A stretch of 64,000 nt of DNA, from assembly GCA_020632925.1 (NCBI GenBank), contig JACKER010000020.1, positions 1 to 64,000 on the forward strand. Direction: 5' to 3'. The position numbers and the translations under genes were made by a program. Positions 27,600-35,093 of the stretch are shown here, piece by piece; positions within the stretch are counted from its first letter, which is position 1; each line of letters starts with the position of its first letter. The notes beneath the pieces are model-generated. The model saw only the letters and a program-made list of their open reading frames with translations, was not told the origin of the DNA and did not search any database. This DNA comes from Alphaproteobacteria bacterium (GTDB lineage Bacteria > Myxococcota_A > UBA796 > GCA-2862545).

Positions 27600-28501
27600 G
27601 GCGTCTCCTGCGGGCCCTGTTGGATGCGGAGCGGTGGGATCTCGACCAGCTCGACCGTCATCGACGCCAGCCGGACCTTGCCGCCCGTGCCGTCGATGGC
27701 GTCGAGGATCCCCTGGAACAGCTGGTCCTTGGTCGTCCGCCGCGTGCGGTGGTGGGTCACGTAGCGGACGGTGAACTCGAGCCAGTTGTCGTTGGCCACG
27801 AGGGTCACCAGCGGCTCTACGCGCGCGTCCTCGATGCGGTAGGAGCGGACCATCTTCGGCCAGGTCTCCCGCGCGTCGCGGGTCGCCGTCTCCGTGACCC
27901 GCGTGCTGACCTCGTCGAGCAGGCGGCGCGCGAGCCCGTGGTCGGAGCCGTACTTGACCGGAACGGTGATCTCGTCCCACAGGAAGGGGAAGTCGGCCGA
28001 GTAGTTGAAGACGGGCTCCCGGAACACGAAGCTGTTCGCCACGCGCACCACGCGCCCGTTGTACAGATCGCCCTTCACCCAGGCGCCGGTCTCCATCAGC
28101 GTCGTCCGCAGGATGCCGATGTCGATCACGTCGCCGGTGATGCCGCCGAGCTGGATCCGCTCGCCGACGCGGTAGAAGTTGCCCGCCGAGATGGCCAGCC
28201 AGCCCGCAAAGCTGATCACGACCTCCTGCAGCGCGAGCCCCACCCCGACGGAGATGCCGCCCATCGCGAAGGACAGCCCGCTGAGCTCGTTCGACATCGA
28301 CGTGAGCACGACCAGCGCCACCACGAGGTAGCTGGTCATGTCGACGAGCTTGCGCACGCGGTAGCGCACGTCGTTGTCGGCGAGCGTTCGTCGAGCCGCC
28401 GCGCGCGCGATCGCCGCGAAGATCAGCACCACCGCCACGCCGACGCTGGCATCGACGAGGCGAGCGACGAGCGGGCTGCTCCACCACTCGGGAAGTTGCA
28501 C
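27596..28501 (-). CDS. MscS-family mechanosensitive channel, upstream gene
   Basis: 301 residues with an N-terminal helix (VARLVDASVGVAVVLIFAAIA), a second near residue 60 and TM3 in FAMGGISVGVGLALQEVVIS. The beta domain follows (VGERIQLGGITGDVIDIGIL and the RVANSFVFREPVFNY segment in place of VPNS). The C-terminal region is longer than in the partner and rich in charged residues. The start is taken at GTG 28501 because AAGGAGG lies just upstream; a GTG eight codons earlier would make that site coding. It overlaps the second channel gene by 4 nt, so a hetero-oligomer or dosage coupling is possible. Confidence 0.85.
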   Translation of the reverse strand: MQLPEWWSSPLVARLVDASVGVAVVLIFAAIARAAARRTLADNDVRYRVRKLVDMTSYLVVALVVLTSMSNELSGLSFAMGGISVGVGLALQEVVISFAGWLAISAGNFYRVGERIQLGGITGDVIDIGILRTTLMETGAWVKGDLYNGRVVRVANSFVFREPVFNYSADFPFLWDEITVPVKYGSDHGLARRLLDEVSTRVTETATRDARETWPKMVRSYRIEDARVEPLVTLVANDNWLEFTVRYVTHHRTRRTTKDQLFQGILDAIDGTGGKVRLASMTVELVEIPPLRIQQGPQETP

Positions 28502-28505
28502 GGAT

Positions 28506-28512
28506 CCTCCTT
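28506..28512 (-). promoter_or_regulatory. Strong Shine-Dalgarno deciding the MscS start
   Basis: AAGGAGG on the minus strand, 4 nt before GTG 28501. It falls inside the longer frame that starts at 28525, so it favours the shorter protein. Confidence 0.7.
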
Positions 28513-28578
28513 GCCGTCCTCCCACGACCTGCTAGTTCAAACAATCGTTGGAGACGCCCTCCGACGTCGGAGGTTCCC

Positions 28579-29766
28579 ATGCGTATCGTGGACCTGGATG
28601 GAAGCGCCTTCGAGCGGGGTCGGCGCCAGGGCGAGCTCCTGCGCGAGGAGTACCACGGCGTGATGCGGGATCTCCTGGCGTCGCCGGAGTGGCGCGATCA
28701 CAAGCCGCCGATGTTCCCCGACGGGCTGGTGGGTCCGGTCCTCTCCGTCGCCGGGCGCGCGATGACCTGGCCGTGGGGTCGTCGCCACGTCCCGTCGCAG
28801 GCCGTGCGGATCAAGGGGCTGGCGCAGGGGCTCGGGTTGCGGACCAGCCGGACGTGGGGCCTGCAGTTCCTCGAGGTGGTGTTCTGCGAGGCCGGATCGA
28901 GCCTGGCGCCGCCGCCGCCCGTCGGGTGCACGGTCGTGCAGGCCCAGCCCCACGCGACCGCGTCGGGGAGGATGCTCACGGCGAGGAACTACGACTTCCC
29001 GACGATGCTCCAGCCCTACCAGGTGATCCGGCGCGAGGTCCCGTCCGAGGCGGGGCGTCTCGCGACCACGACGGTCACCCAGGTGGCGCTGGCCGGCGCG
29101 CACCAGGGCGTGAACGAGGCGGGCCTGGTGGTCTCCATGAACAACGCGCGGCTGTGGCGGGGGCCGCACCTGCGGTACCACGGGGTGCCGCTGTCGCTGC
29201 TCGCGATGGAGCTGCTCGAGACCTGCCGCACGACGGCCGAGGCGATCGAGCGCGTGCGCGCCACCACCGCGCGGAGCAACGCGGGGTTCGTGTCGCTGTG
29301 CGACCGCAGCGGGGACGCCGCGATCGTCGAGGTCACGGTGCGCGATCTCGCGGTACGACGGCCGAACGCCGCGGGCGTGCTGGCCCAGGCCAACCACTTC
29401 ACCGAGCTGGCCCACGCCAACCTCCCCGAGGGCACGAAGTGGACCGTCGCGGGCATGGAGGACCAGGAGTACCTCACCGGCTCCCGCGCCCGGCAGCGCG
29501 CGGCGCTCGCCCTCCTGGAGCGTGCCGCGGGCGAGATCTCCGTGCAGACGCTGCAGCAGGTGATGGCGGACCACGACGGTTGCGACGAGGGGCACGACGC
29601 CACGGTCTGCGCTCACGGTCCCCGCGGTGGCACGCTCTCCAGCATGGTCATCGAGAACGAGAGTCGGACGATGTGGCTCGCCGCCGGCAACCCTTGCGCC
29701 CACCCGTGGACCGAGATCCGGTTCCGGGACGGGACGGTCACCGAACAGCGGGTGGCGGCGAAGTAG
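28579..29766 (+). CDS. C45-type Ntn-hydrolase (isopenicillin N acyltransferase-like)
   Basis: 395 residues. It resembles the acyl-CoA:6-aminopenicillanate acyltransferase (peptidase C45) family, in which autocleavage exposes an N-terminal Cys nucleophile. The expected nucleophile lies in VGCTVVQAQPHATASG (Gly-Cys), followed by the family block MLTARNYDFP, and later GVNEAGLVVSMNN and the TTARSNAGFVSLCDRSGD segment. The preceding 110 residues would be the propeptide or alpha chain. No signal peptide is evident. GGAGGT precedes the ATG. Substrates in this family range from beta-lactams to acylated amino acids; none can be assigned here. It stands alone, followed by the paralogous trio. Confidence 0.75.
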   Translation: MRIVDLDGSAFERGRRQGELLREEYHGVMRDLLASPEWRDHKPPMFPDGLVGPVLSVAGRAMTWPWGRRHVPSQAVRIKGLAQGLGLRTSRTWGLQFLEVVFCEAGSSLAPPPPVGCTVVQAQPHATASGRMLTARNYDFPTMLQPYQVIRREVPSEAGRLATTTVTQVALAGAHQGVNEAGLVVSMNNARLWRGPHLRYHGVPLSLLAMELLETCRTTAEAIERVRATTARSNAGFVSLCDRSGDAAIVEVTVRDLAVRRPNAAGVLAQANHFTELAHANLPEGTKWTVAGMEDQEYLTGSRARQRAALALLERAAGEISVQTLQQVMADHDGCDEGHDATVCAHGPRGGTLSSMVIENESRTMWLAAGNPCAHPWTEIRFRDGTVTEQRVAAK

Positions 29767-29803
29767 CCCCCGTTCTCGGCCTGTCACGCGATACGCTGAC
29801 GGG

Positions 29804-30343
29804 ATGGAGGACCTGCCGCTCGTTGCGACCCTCGACGGCTTCGAGGCCGAGCTGGTCACGCACGGCGGCGGCCATCGATGGTCCCGCAGCGAGCAGGCCG
29901 TCACCCTGGGCGGGTTGGCCCTCGCGGGTACGGTGAGCCTGGCCGAGCACGGCGGGGGCCTGCCCCACATCATCGTCGTCCTGGCGATGTCGCTCGGGAT
30001 CTGGGCCTTCCTGAACCACGGCCAGCGGCGGCGGGTGGTGCGGCTCGTCGTCGACGCCACCCACCTGCGCATCACCGAGCCGAACGGGGCCACCACCGCG
30101 CACCGGCTCACCGAGCTCGGCCGGGCGCCAGCGGAGGCCACGGGGAGCACGCTGGTCGTGCGGCTGCCCGATCGTCGCGAGCACACGATCGCCGCGAACG
30201 GCAGCGCTCCCGCCGACGTGGCGCGGATCGGACGGGCGCTCAACGAACGGTGTGCGGCGGTCGCCGCGCGGATGGAGGGCGCGGACGAGGGCTCGCTTCA
30301 GGCGCTGCGCTCCGTGGTCCTGGACGCCGCGGAGGGCGGGTGA
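29804..30343 (+). CDS. Tandem membrane-protein paralogue 1 (hypothetical)
   Basis: 179 residues. An N-terminal DGFEAELVTHGG block is followed by two closely spaced hydrophobic segments (about 32-48 and 55-70), then a soluble beta-rich part (RRVVRLVVDATHLRITEPNG, TTAHRLTELG) and a C-terminal helix ending ALRSVVLDAAEGG. It is paralogous to the next two genes, with which it shares gene order, length and the D-G-F-E/R-x-x-L start and L-x-A-L/V-R-S-L/V end. Its stop overlaps the GTG of paralogue 2. The fold resembles PH-like or bPH domains on a membrane hairpin, but this is a guess. Confidence 0.6.
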   Translation: MEDLPLVATLDGFEAELVTHGGGHRWSRSEQAVTLGGLALAGTVSLAEHGGGLPHIIVVLAMSLGIWAFLNHGQRRRVVRLVVDATHLRITEPNGATTAHRLTELGRAPAEATGSTLVVRLPDRREHTIAANGSAPADVARIGRALNERCAAVAARMEGADEGSLQALRSVVLDAAEGG

Positions 30344-30867
30344 GCCCGGTCACGCCCACGCCCGACGGGTTCGAGGCGCGTCTGGCCCTCGGGGAGGACG
30401 TGTCCCGCGGTCCGCTCGCGGTGCTGGCGCTGGTCTGCGGCGGCATCGTGTTCGCGGCGGCGCTCAGCGGGACGCTGGACGAGAAGGCGCTGTTCGTCGC
30501 GCTCGTGATCTACCTCGGCATCCCGGCGGCGATGTGGTGGCGCATGGGCCGTGCCGAAGGAGAGCTGTGGGTGGTCGTGCGGGGGCCGCGGCTGGAGGTC
30601 CACGACCGGCACGGCACCCGGGGATGGTTGCTGGTCGAGCTCGGGAGCTCGCCGATGACGATCCTCGGCGACTACCTCACGATGCGCTGCCCGGACGGCA
30701 GCCGGCTGACCTGGGACGTGCGCTCGGTGGACGAGGCGCACTTCGTGGTCGTGGCGATGCGACGCGCCTGCGCAGAGCTCGCGACCCGCGCCGACCCCCG
30801 GGCCGCCCCCGAGGAGCTGCACGCCCTGCGCTCGCTGGTGGAGCGCAACCGCGGGGGAGGGGGCTGA
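30340..30867 (+). CDS. Tandem membrane-protein paralogue 2 (hypothetical)
   Basis: 175 residues, GTG start overlapping the stop of paralogue 1. Same architecture: TPDGFEARLALGED, two hydrophobic segments (LAVLALVCGGIVFAAALSG and ALFVALVIYLGIPAAMWW), a beta-rich cytosolic part (LWVVVRGPRLEVHDRHG, then GWLLVELGSSP) and the C-terminal ELHALRSLVERNRGGGG. Sequence identity to its neighbours is low, so the duplication is old. It could form a hetero-oligomer with the flanking paralogues. No family is known to me. Confidence 0.6.
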   Translation: MSPVTPTPDGFEARLALGEDVSRGPLAVLALVCGGIVFAAALSGTLDEKALFVALVIYLGIPAAMWWRMGRAEGELWVVVRGPRLEVHDRHGTRGWLLVELGSSPMTILGDYLTMRCPDGSRLTWDVRSVDEAHFVVVAMRRACAELATRADPRAAPEELHALRSLVERNRGGGG

Positions 30868-30869
30868 CG

Positions 30870-31400
30870 ATGGCGGTCACCACCGATCTGGACGGCTTCC
30901 GGGTCGAGCTCATCCGACCCGGGCTCGACGCGCGACCCCCGTGGCGAGAGACGGCGGCGGTCGCGGCCGTCGGGGCCGCGGTGGGGGCCGGGTGCGCCAG
31001 GGTCATCAGCGCCGACCCCGTGATCGGCGCCTTCTGCGGGTTGGCCGTGGCGGGCGCGGTGGCCGGCGCCGGGTGGTTCTTCGATCGGCCGACCCCTCGC
31101 GACGAGCGGCTCGTCGTCGAGGTCCAGGGGACGCAGCTCACCGTGACCGTCACCACCGGGATCGTCCATCGGCTGCCGATCGGGGCCGCGGGATCCCGAC
31201 CGGCGCGCGCGCTCGGCCGCGTGCTGTCGCTGGCGCTCCCGGGCCGTGGCCCGATCGACTTCCAGGCGACCTCGGCGGAGGAGGTGGCCGAGGCGGTCGC
31301 CGTGATCAACCGCCGCTGCGAGGAGGCGGCGAGCCGCGCGGACCCGGGCGCGTCCGCGGTAGCGCTGGCCGCGGTCCGCTCGCTGATGGAGGAGCGATGA
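30870..31400 (+). CDS. Tandem membrane-protein paralogue 3 (hypothetical)
   Basis: 176 residues, 2 nt after paralogue 2 (TGACG then ATG). It begins MAVTTDLDGFRVELIRPG, then two hydrophobic segments (AAVAAVGAAVGAGCARVI and GAFCGLAVAGAVAGAGWFF), a basic/charged turn, the soluble part (ERLVVEVQGTQLTVTVTTG, IVHRLPIGAAG) and the C-terminal helix VALAAVRSLMEER. The conserved layout in all three genes suggests that they act together. The third gene ends 18 nt before the stop of the convergent lipoprotein gene. Confidence 0.6.
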   Translation: MAVTTDLDGFRVELIRPGLDARPPWRETAAVAAVGAAVGAGCARVISADPVIGAFCGLAVAGAVAGAGWFFDRPTPRDERLVVEVQGTQLTVTVTTGIVHRLPIGAAGSRPARALGRVLSLALPGRGPIDFQATSAEEVAEAVAVINRRCEEAASRADPGASAVALAAVRSLMEER

Positions 31401-31418
31401 GCGAAGACCTCACCGTGG

Positions 31419-32027
31419 TCAGTCGATCGTGACCTGGTTGGTGTCGCAGACGTCGGGCTCGCTGCCGTACGCGTAGACGTAGGCGCGGACGTACTCCCCG
31501 CCGCCCAGATCGGCGTCGAAGTCGAAGCGCACGCCGGCCTGGTCGTCGTCGCCGGGGTCGTCCGTGAGGTACGTCCGGCACCATCCGCCGAAGCTCACGC
31601 CGTGCTCCGCGGCGCAGTCGTCGAGGAACGCCGACACCTCGCGCCAGGGCCGCGGCTTCGCGGTCGGATCGACCTGGGGTGCGCCCGAGCTCGCGAACGC
31701 CGCCTTCGCGTCGGCGGCGGAGGCGGGCGGACCGGGGAGGTCGGCGCGCACCTCGTACAGCGCGGCCACCCAACCCGAGGTGAACAGCACTTGAAGCGTG
31801 GCGTACCGGCTGGGCGTGCCCTCGACCTGGACCGACCACACCTCGAGGTGCTCCTCGGTGGTCGCGCGGCTCACGCCCCAGGCGTCGGCGACGTGGTCGA
31901 CGTACCCGTCGGCCCACCGCTGCGCCTCGGGGTCTGCGCACCCGCCGGCGCAGGTGCGGGCGGGCCACTCGCCGCTACAGTCGGCCACGAGGTCGGGTCC
32001 CGAGCAGGCCGACAACAGCAGGAACAC
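31419..32027 (-). CDS. Predicted lipoprotein with Cys-rich N-terminus, hypothetical
   Basis: 202 residues. The signal MFLLLSAC is only seven residues before the lipobox Cys and carries no Lys/Arg; the GTG start is nevertheless well supported by AGGAGG 4 nt upstream. Cys pairs follow (ADCSGEW, RTCAGGCADPE), then a mixed alpha/beta domain (VWSVQVEGTPSRYATLQVLF) and a Tyr/Asp-rich C-terminus (RFDFDADLGGGEYVRAYVY). No family is recognised. It is convergent with the paralogous trio. Confidence 0.65.
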   Translation of the reverse strand: MFLLLSACSGPDLVADCSGEWPARTCAGGCADPEAQRWADGYVDHVADAWGVSRATTEEHLEVWSVQVEGTPSRYATLQVLFTSGWVAALYEVRADLPGPPASAADAKAAFASSGAPQVDPTAKPRPWREVSAFLDDCAAEHGVSFGGWCRTYLTDDPGDDDQAGVRFDFDADLGGGEYVRAYVYAYGSEPDVCDTNQVTID

Positions 32028-32031
32028 GAGC

Positions 32032-32037
32032 CCTCCT
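32032..32037 (-). promoter_or_regulatory. Shine-Dalgarno fixing an ultrashort signal peptide
   Basis: AGGAGG on the minus strand, 4 nt before GTG 32027. It supports a start that leaves only seven residues ahead of the lipobox Cys. Confidence 0.7.
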
Positions 32038-32056
32038 GCTCGAGCCTACACCGACC

Positions 32057-32332
32057 TCAGTCGTCCTCGGCCTCCAGGCGACGCAGGAGCGTCCGCTCGC
32101 CCAGGAGGTTGAGCGCCGCGACCTCGCCCTCGGTGACGAGGGACGCCTGGGCGGCGCCGCCGACCACGAGCTCGGCGCCCGCGGGCGTGCTCGCGAACCG
32201 ACCGACCTCGCGGCCCTGCTCGTCGACGAGCACGAGCGAGCGCACCCGCAGCTCCCCAGCCGGACCCCGCGGCCAGGCTGCCCCCGACAACACCCCCGCA
32301 CCGAACGCCGCCAACGGCCACCAACGTGACAT
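32057..32332 (-). CDS. Small exported or membrane-anchored hypothetical protein
   Basis: 91 residues with an N-terminal hydrophobic segment (WWPLAAFGAGVLSGAAW) and a short soluble domain: RVRSLVLVDEQGREVGRF, then AELVVGGAAQASLVTEGEVAALNLLG. The pattern of V-L-x-D-x-x-G-x-x-V resembles a small beta-helix or pilin-tip-like domain seen in proteins anchored by a single N-terminal helix. No family is recognised. It lies 29 nt upstream of the Cys-rich lipoprotein start, in the same direction. Confidence 0.5.
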   Translation of the reverse strand: MSRWWPLAAFGAGVLSGAAWPRGPAGELRVRSLVLVDEQGREVGRFASTPAGAELVVGGAAQASLVTEGEVAALNLLGERTLLRRLEAEDD

Positions 32333-32437
32333 CCCGCACCCCCTTCGTGGTGCCCTCGGACGTAGCTCGGGCGAGGGGCGGTCCGACGTCCTGGGCCCTC
32401 GGACTTCCGTCGGTTCCTGCTGAGGGTACGGGGCCGC

Positions 32438-32986
32438 ATGCCGATCCCCCGCCCAGCCCTCCGCGCGTCCCTCGCCTCGCTCGCCGTCGTGGCCTTGTTC
32501 GGCTGCGACCTGCTGCGCATCGAGGTGTCGGAGCAGGCGACCACCGAGGTGCCAGGCGCGGGGCTGCTGGGTGGACTCCTGAGCACGCTCGATCTGGGCG
32601 ATCTCGACGACTTCGACGTGTCGGTGGAGGAGGAGCTCGCGGACCAGGGCGTAGAGCCGGGCGACCTGCGCTCGGTCGAGCTGTTGTCGTTCACGCTGAC
32701 GGGCGATCCCGATCTGGGCTTCCTGGCGGGGATGAAGGTGTTCGTGTCCGCGGACGGCCTGGCGGAGGTCGAGGTCGCGAGCCTGGGCGACGTGCCGGAC
32801 GGCCAGACGACGGCCGAGCTCACGCTGGCGCCGGTGGACCTGGCGGACGCGGTCCAGGCGGGCGGCCTGCGGTTCCGGGTCGCCGCGTCCGGGGACCCGC
32901 CCGAGGAAGACACGCTGGTGACCGCGGAGGTGGTCGCCGAGGTCGTCGCGACCCCGAAAGGAGCCTGCAACGCCGCGAAGCGATAG
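32438..32986 (+). CDS. Predicted lipoprotein, function unknown
   Basis: 182 residues. It has a conventional lipoprotein signal with basic residues (MPIPRPALRASLASLAVVAL then FGC), followed by an all-beta, acidic domain (RIEVSEQATTEVPGAG, LDLGDLDDFDVSVEEEL, LLSFTLTGDPDLGFLAGMKV, TAELTLAPVDLADAV). The layout resembles proteins in which a conserved strand pair surrounds a variable acidic loop. The C-terminus is AACNAAKR-like (GACNAAKR). No family is recognised. The gene is followed by a CTCCCG-rich stretch and the palindromic repeat region. Confidence 0.65.
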   Translation: MPIPRPALRASLASLAVVALFGCDLLRIEVSEQATTEVPGAGLLGGLLSTLDLGDLDDFDVSVEEELADQGVEPGDLRSVELLSFTLTGDPDLGFLAGMKVFVSADGLAEVEVASLGDVPDGQTTAELTLAPVDLADAVQAGGLRFRVAASGDPPEEDTLVTAEVVAEVVATPKGACNAAKR

Positions 32987-33023
32987 GCCGCTCCCGCTCC
33001 CGGTCCCGCTCGCTCTCGCGCTC

Positions 33024-33060
33024 CGAAATGACCAATGGTCAAGTCCCGCGTCACCTACGC
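33024..33060 (+). repeat. Palindromic-core repeat, copy A1
   Basis: Contains the perfect 13-bp palindrome TGACCAATGGTCA (33029-33041), followed by AGTCCCGCGTCACCTACGC. It is in direct orientation to copy A3 and inverted relative to A2. Confidence 0.65.
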
Positions 33061-33135
33061 GCTACGCCCGAGGGTGCAGAGGAGGGTCGTGGTGCGCGAG
33101 GGGGCGCGCTGGCGGCTGCGGTACCACTTCGTGGT

Positions 33136-33175
33136 GGTGTACACGGGTGTCAGGACTTGATCATTGATCATTTCC
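33136..33175 (-). repeat. Palindromic-core repeat, copy A2
   Basis: Inverted copy with the perfect 13-bp palindrome TGATCATTGATCA (33158-33170) inside GTGTCAGGACTTGATCATTG. Compared with A1 the palindrome has paired changes at positions 4 and 10 (C to T and G to A) that keep its symmetry. Confidence 0.7.
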
Positions 33176-33499
33176 GCAGAGGTGCGGGGATCGGGCGTGA
33201 ACGGGGGCGGGCAGCCGGCAGCGGGCAGCGGAAGCGGACCGGCGGGCAGCGGGCTGGCGGTGTCCGCGGTTCCGCATCCTGGACTCCGTGCGAGTTCGTG
33301 GCGTGGCGACCGAGCTCCGGAGCCCCGGGCGTCGGAACCGTGGGTCGACATCGAGCCGCAGATCCGCAGCCCCCTTCCCCCAGATCCGCTGTCCGCCTGA
33401 CTGGCCCCGTCCGCTGCCCGCTGTCCTCCCCGCAGGTCCGCTGCCCGCTGCCCCATGCCCGCTGCCCGCCCCCGTTCGAGCCCGTTCCCTGCGGCTACC

Positions 33500-33540
33500 C
33501 GGAAATCAGCAATGATCAAGTCCTGACACCTGCGTACACC
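33500..33540 (+). repeat. Palindromic-core repeat, copy A3
   Basis: Reads CGGAAATCAGCAATGATCAA then GTCCTGACACC, inverted relative to A2 with few mismatches over about 31 bases. Its core (33506-33518) has lost the symmetry kept in A1 and A2. Confidence 0.65.
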
Positions 33541-33628
33541 TGCGCGAGGGGCCGGGAATCGGACCGGCGGGCGGGGTTTTGACGTCCACCCCCGTCGGAA
33601 CGTGGTACCCGGTGGGGGCGGAGGTCCC

Positions 33629-34282
33629 TTGCTCACGCTCGTCTCGCTCGGTCTGTTCGCGTGCATCTCCTCGGCCGCGCCGCCCCCGGGCGCCGACGTG
33701 ACCCCGGCCGTCGTCCCCACGCCCGACAAGGACCAGGAGGTCGCGGTGCTCGCCGGCGGCTGCTTCTGGTGCCTCGAGGCCGACATGGACAAGCTGATGG
33801 GCGTGGTCTCGACGACGAGCGGCTTCGCCGGCGGACCCGAGGAGCACCCGACCTACGAACAGGTCTCCCACGGCGACACGGGGCACACCGAGGCCGTCTA
33901 CGTGGTGTACGACCCGCAGATCGTGACCTACCTGCAGGTGCTCGACTGGTACTGGCACCACATCGACCCCACGGACGCGGGCGGCCAGTTCTGCGACCGG
34001 GGAAAGCAGTACCGCACCGCCATCTTCCCGCAGAACGACGGGCAGCTCGCAGCGGCGAAGGCGAGCCTCGAGCTCGTGACCACCAGCGGTGTGCTCCCGG
34101 GCGCGGTCACGACCGAGATCGTCGCCGGGCAGACGTTCTGGCCCGCCGAGAAGTACCACCAGGACTACGCCCAGAACAACGCCGCGCACTACCAGCGGTA
34201 CCGGACGGGTTGCGGCCGCGACGACAAGGTCGCCAAGATCTGGGCCAAGCTGCTGCGGCAGCCCCAGCCCCTGCCTCACTGA
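33629..34282 (+). CDS. msrA: Peptide methionine sulfoxide reductase A, exported
   Basis: 217 residues. It reduces methionine-S-sulfoxide in proteins. The catalytic motif GGCFWCLEADMD has Cys45 as nucleophile; further family blocks are YEQVSHGDTGHTEAV, the WHHIDPTDAGGQFCDRGKQYR segment and FWPAEKYHQDY. The N-terminus MLTLVSLGLFAC is a lipobox-type signal, so the enzyme should act in the periplasm or at the outer membrane. The start is ambiguous: TTG 33629 has GGAGGT only 3 nt away; GTG 33602 lacks a ribosome site. A late Cys (RTGCGRDD) may be the resolving residue. It opens an operon with the lipoprotein, M20 and Omp85-like genes. Confidence 0.92.
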   Translation: MLTLVSLGLFACISSAAPPPGADVTPAVVPTPDKDQEVAVLAGGCFWCLEADMDKLMGVVSTTSGFAGGPEEHPTYEQVSHGDTGHTEAVYVVYDPQIVTYLQVLDWYWHHIDPTDAGGQFCDRGKQYRTAIFPQNDGQLAAAKASLELVTTSGVLPGAVTTEIVAGQTFWPAEKYHQDYAQNNAAHYQRYRTGCGRDDKVAKIWAKLLRQPQPLPH

Positions 34283-34289
34283 GGTCCCC

Positions 34290-35093
34290 ATGCTGCTGCT
34301 GCTCCCGCTGCTCGACGGCTGCAAGAAGGTGGAGCCCGCCCCCGCGGAGATCGACGACCTCTTCCACTGGATGTGGGGCAAGGTCGACGAGGGCGAGGAC
34401 GCCGAGATCGTCGAGGGGCTCGCGAACCTCGACCTCGCGGTGGACGGTGCGGGCCTCGAGGACCCGATCGACGGCTCGCTCACGGTGCTGACGACCGAGG
34501 AGGCCGCGCTCGTCGGCGTGACGGACCGGGACCCGGCGCTCGCCGCCGGCATCTTCCTCGCGAACACGTTCCCCTGCGACTTCGACCAGCTCGAGCAGAT
34601 CCTGTCCTACGGCCCCCAGGACGAGCTGTACACCGGGGTCTACAAGTCCTACTCGCGCGACTATGCGACGGATCGGGACGACTGGCTGGCGGGCGACATC
34701 CCCCGCCTCGAATACACCCTGGACTACACCGCGACCGTCATCACCTCGCAGTACTCGGCGCACATGAACGGCTTGATCCGGAGGGTGGCGGAGTTCGACG
34801 ACACCGACGTGCCCTCCGGGCCCTTCCTGCTGCAGCGGTCCGTGATGCCGCAGCCGGGTCAGTTCGGGGCCGACGGCGAGGGCAAGGGTCGCTCGATGGA
34901 CCAGGACTACCAGCTCGAGATCTACTGGCCGCACGGTGGCGACCGCGTCCTGCACGCGTACGCGATGTGGCGGCAGGCGGACTGGGGCGCGGGCTTCGAC
35001 TCGAACGACTCGGGTGTGCAGCGCACGCTGCTGAACAGCCTGATCGACTGGGACAAGGACACCGCCAAGCTCTGCGAGGAAGGCCGGCCGTGA
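34290..35093 (+). CDS. Predicted lipoprotein, function unknown
   Basis: 267 residues. The signal MLLLLPLLDGC (Cys11) has no basic residue before the lipobox; the following KK is on the mature side. GAGG precedes the ATG by 6 nt. The mature domain contains GLANLDLAVDG, LAAGIFLANTFPCDFDQLEQ, a Tyr/Asp-rich stretch (YKSYSRDYATDRDDW), and a C-terminal beta half (QLEIYWPHGGDRVLHAYAMW, then ADWGAGFDSNDSGVQ). The arrangement resembles uncharacterised myxobacterial lipoproteins, but no domain is recognised. It starts 7 nt after msrA and overlaps the M20 gene by 4 nt. Confidence 0.65.
   Translation: MLLLLPLLDGCKKVEPAPAEIDDLFHWMWGKVDEGEDAEIVEGLANLDLAVDGAGLEDPIDGSLTVLTTEEAALVGVTDRDPALAAGIFLANTFPCDFDQLEQILSYGPQDELYTGVYKSYSRDYATDRDDWLAGDIPRLEYTLDYTATVITSQYSAHMNGLIRRVAEFDDTDVPSGPFLLQRSVMPQPGQFGADGEGKGRSMDQDYQLEIYWPHGGDRVLHAYAMWRQADWGAGFDSNDSGVQRTLLNSLIDWDKDTAKLCEEGRP

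Larger units (their letters stand above)
33136..33540. repeat. About 405-bp imperfect long palindrome
   Basis: The outer arms are A2 (33136-33175) and A3 (33500-33540). The inner arms include a perfect 17-bp match (33199-33215 against 33461-33477) and continue as GGGCAGCGG-type tracts. The spacers between outer and inner arms are almost equal (23 and 22 nt). The centre (about 33260-33400) is unpaired. No credible gene is seen inside. It could form a very long hairpin, or mark a palindromic mobile remnant. Confidence 0.65.

Noticed and set aside
33150..33175. FNR/CRP-type operator at TTGATCATTGATCA
   Set aside because: Half-site spacing does not fit TTGAT-N4-ATCAA, and the site belongs to a repeat found in three copies without a promoter-proximal gene.
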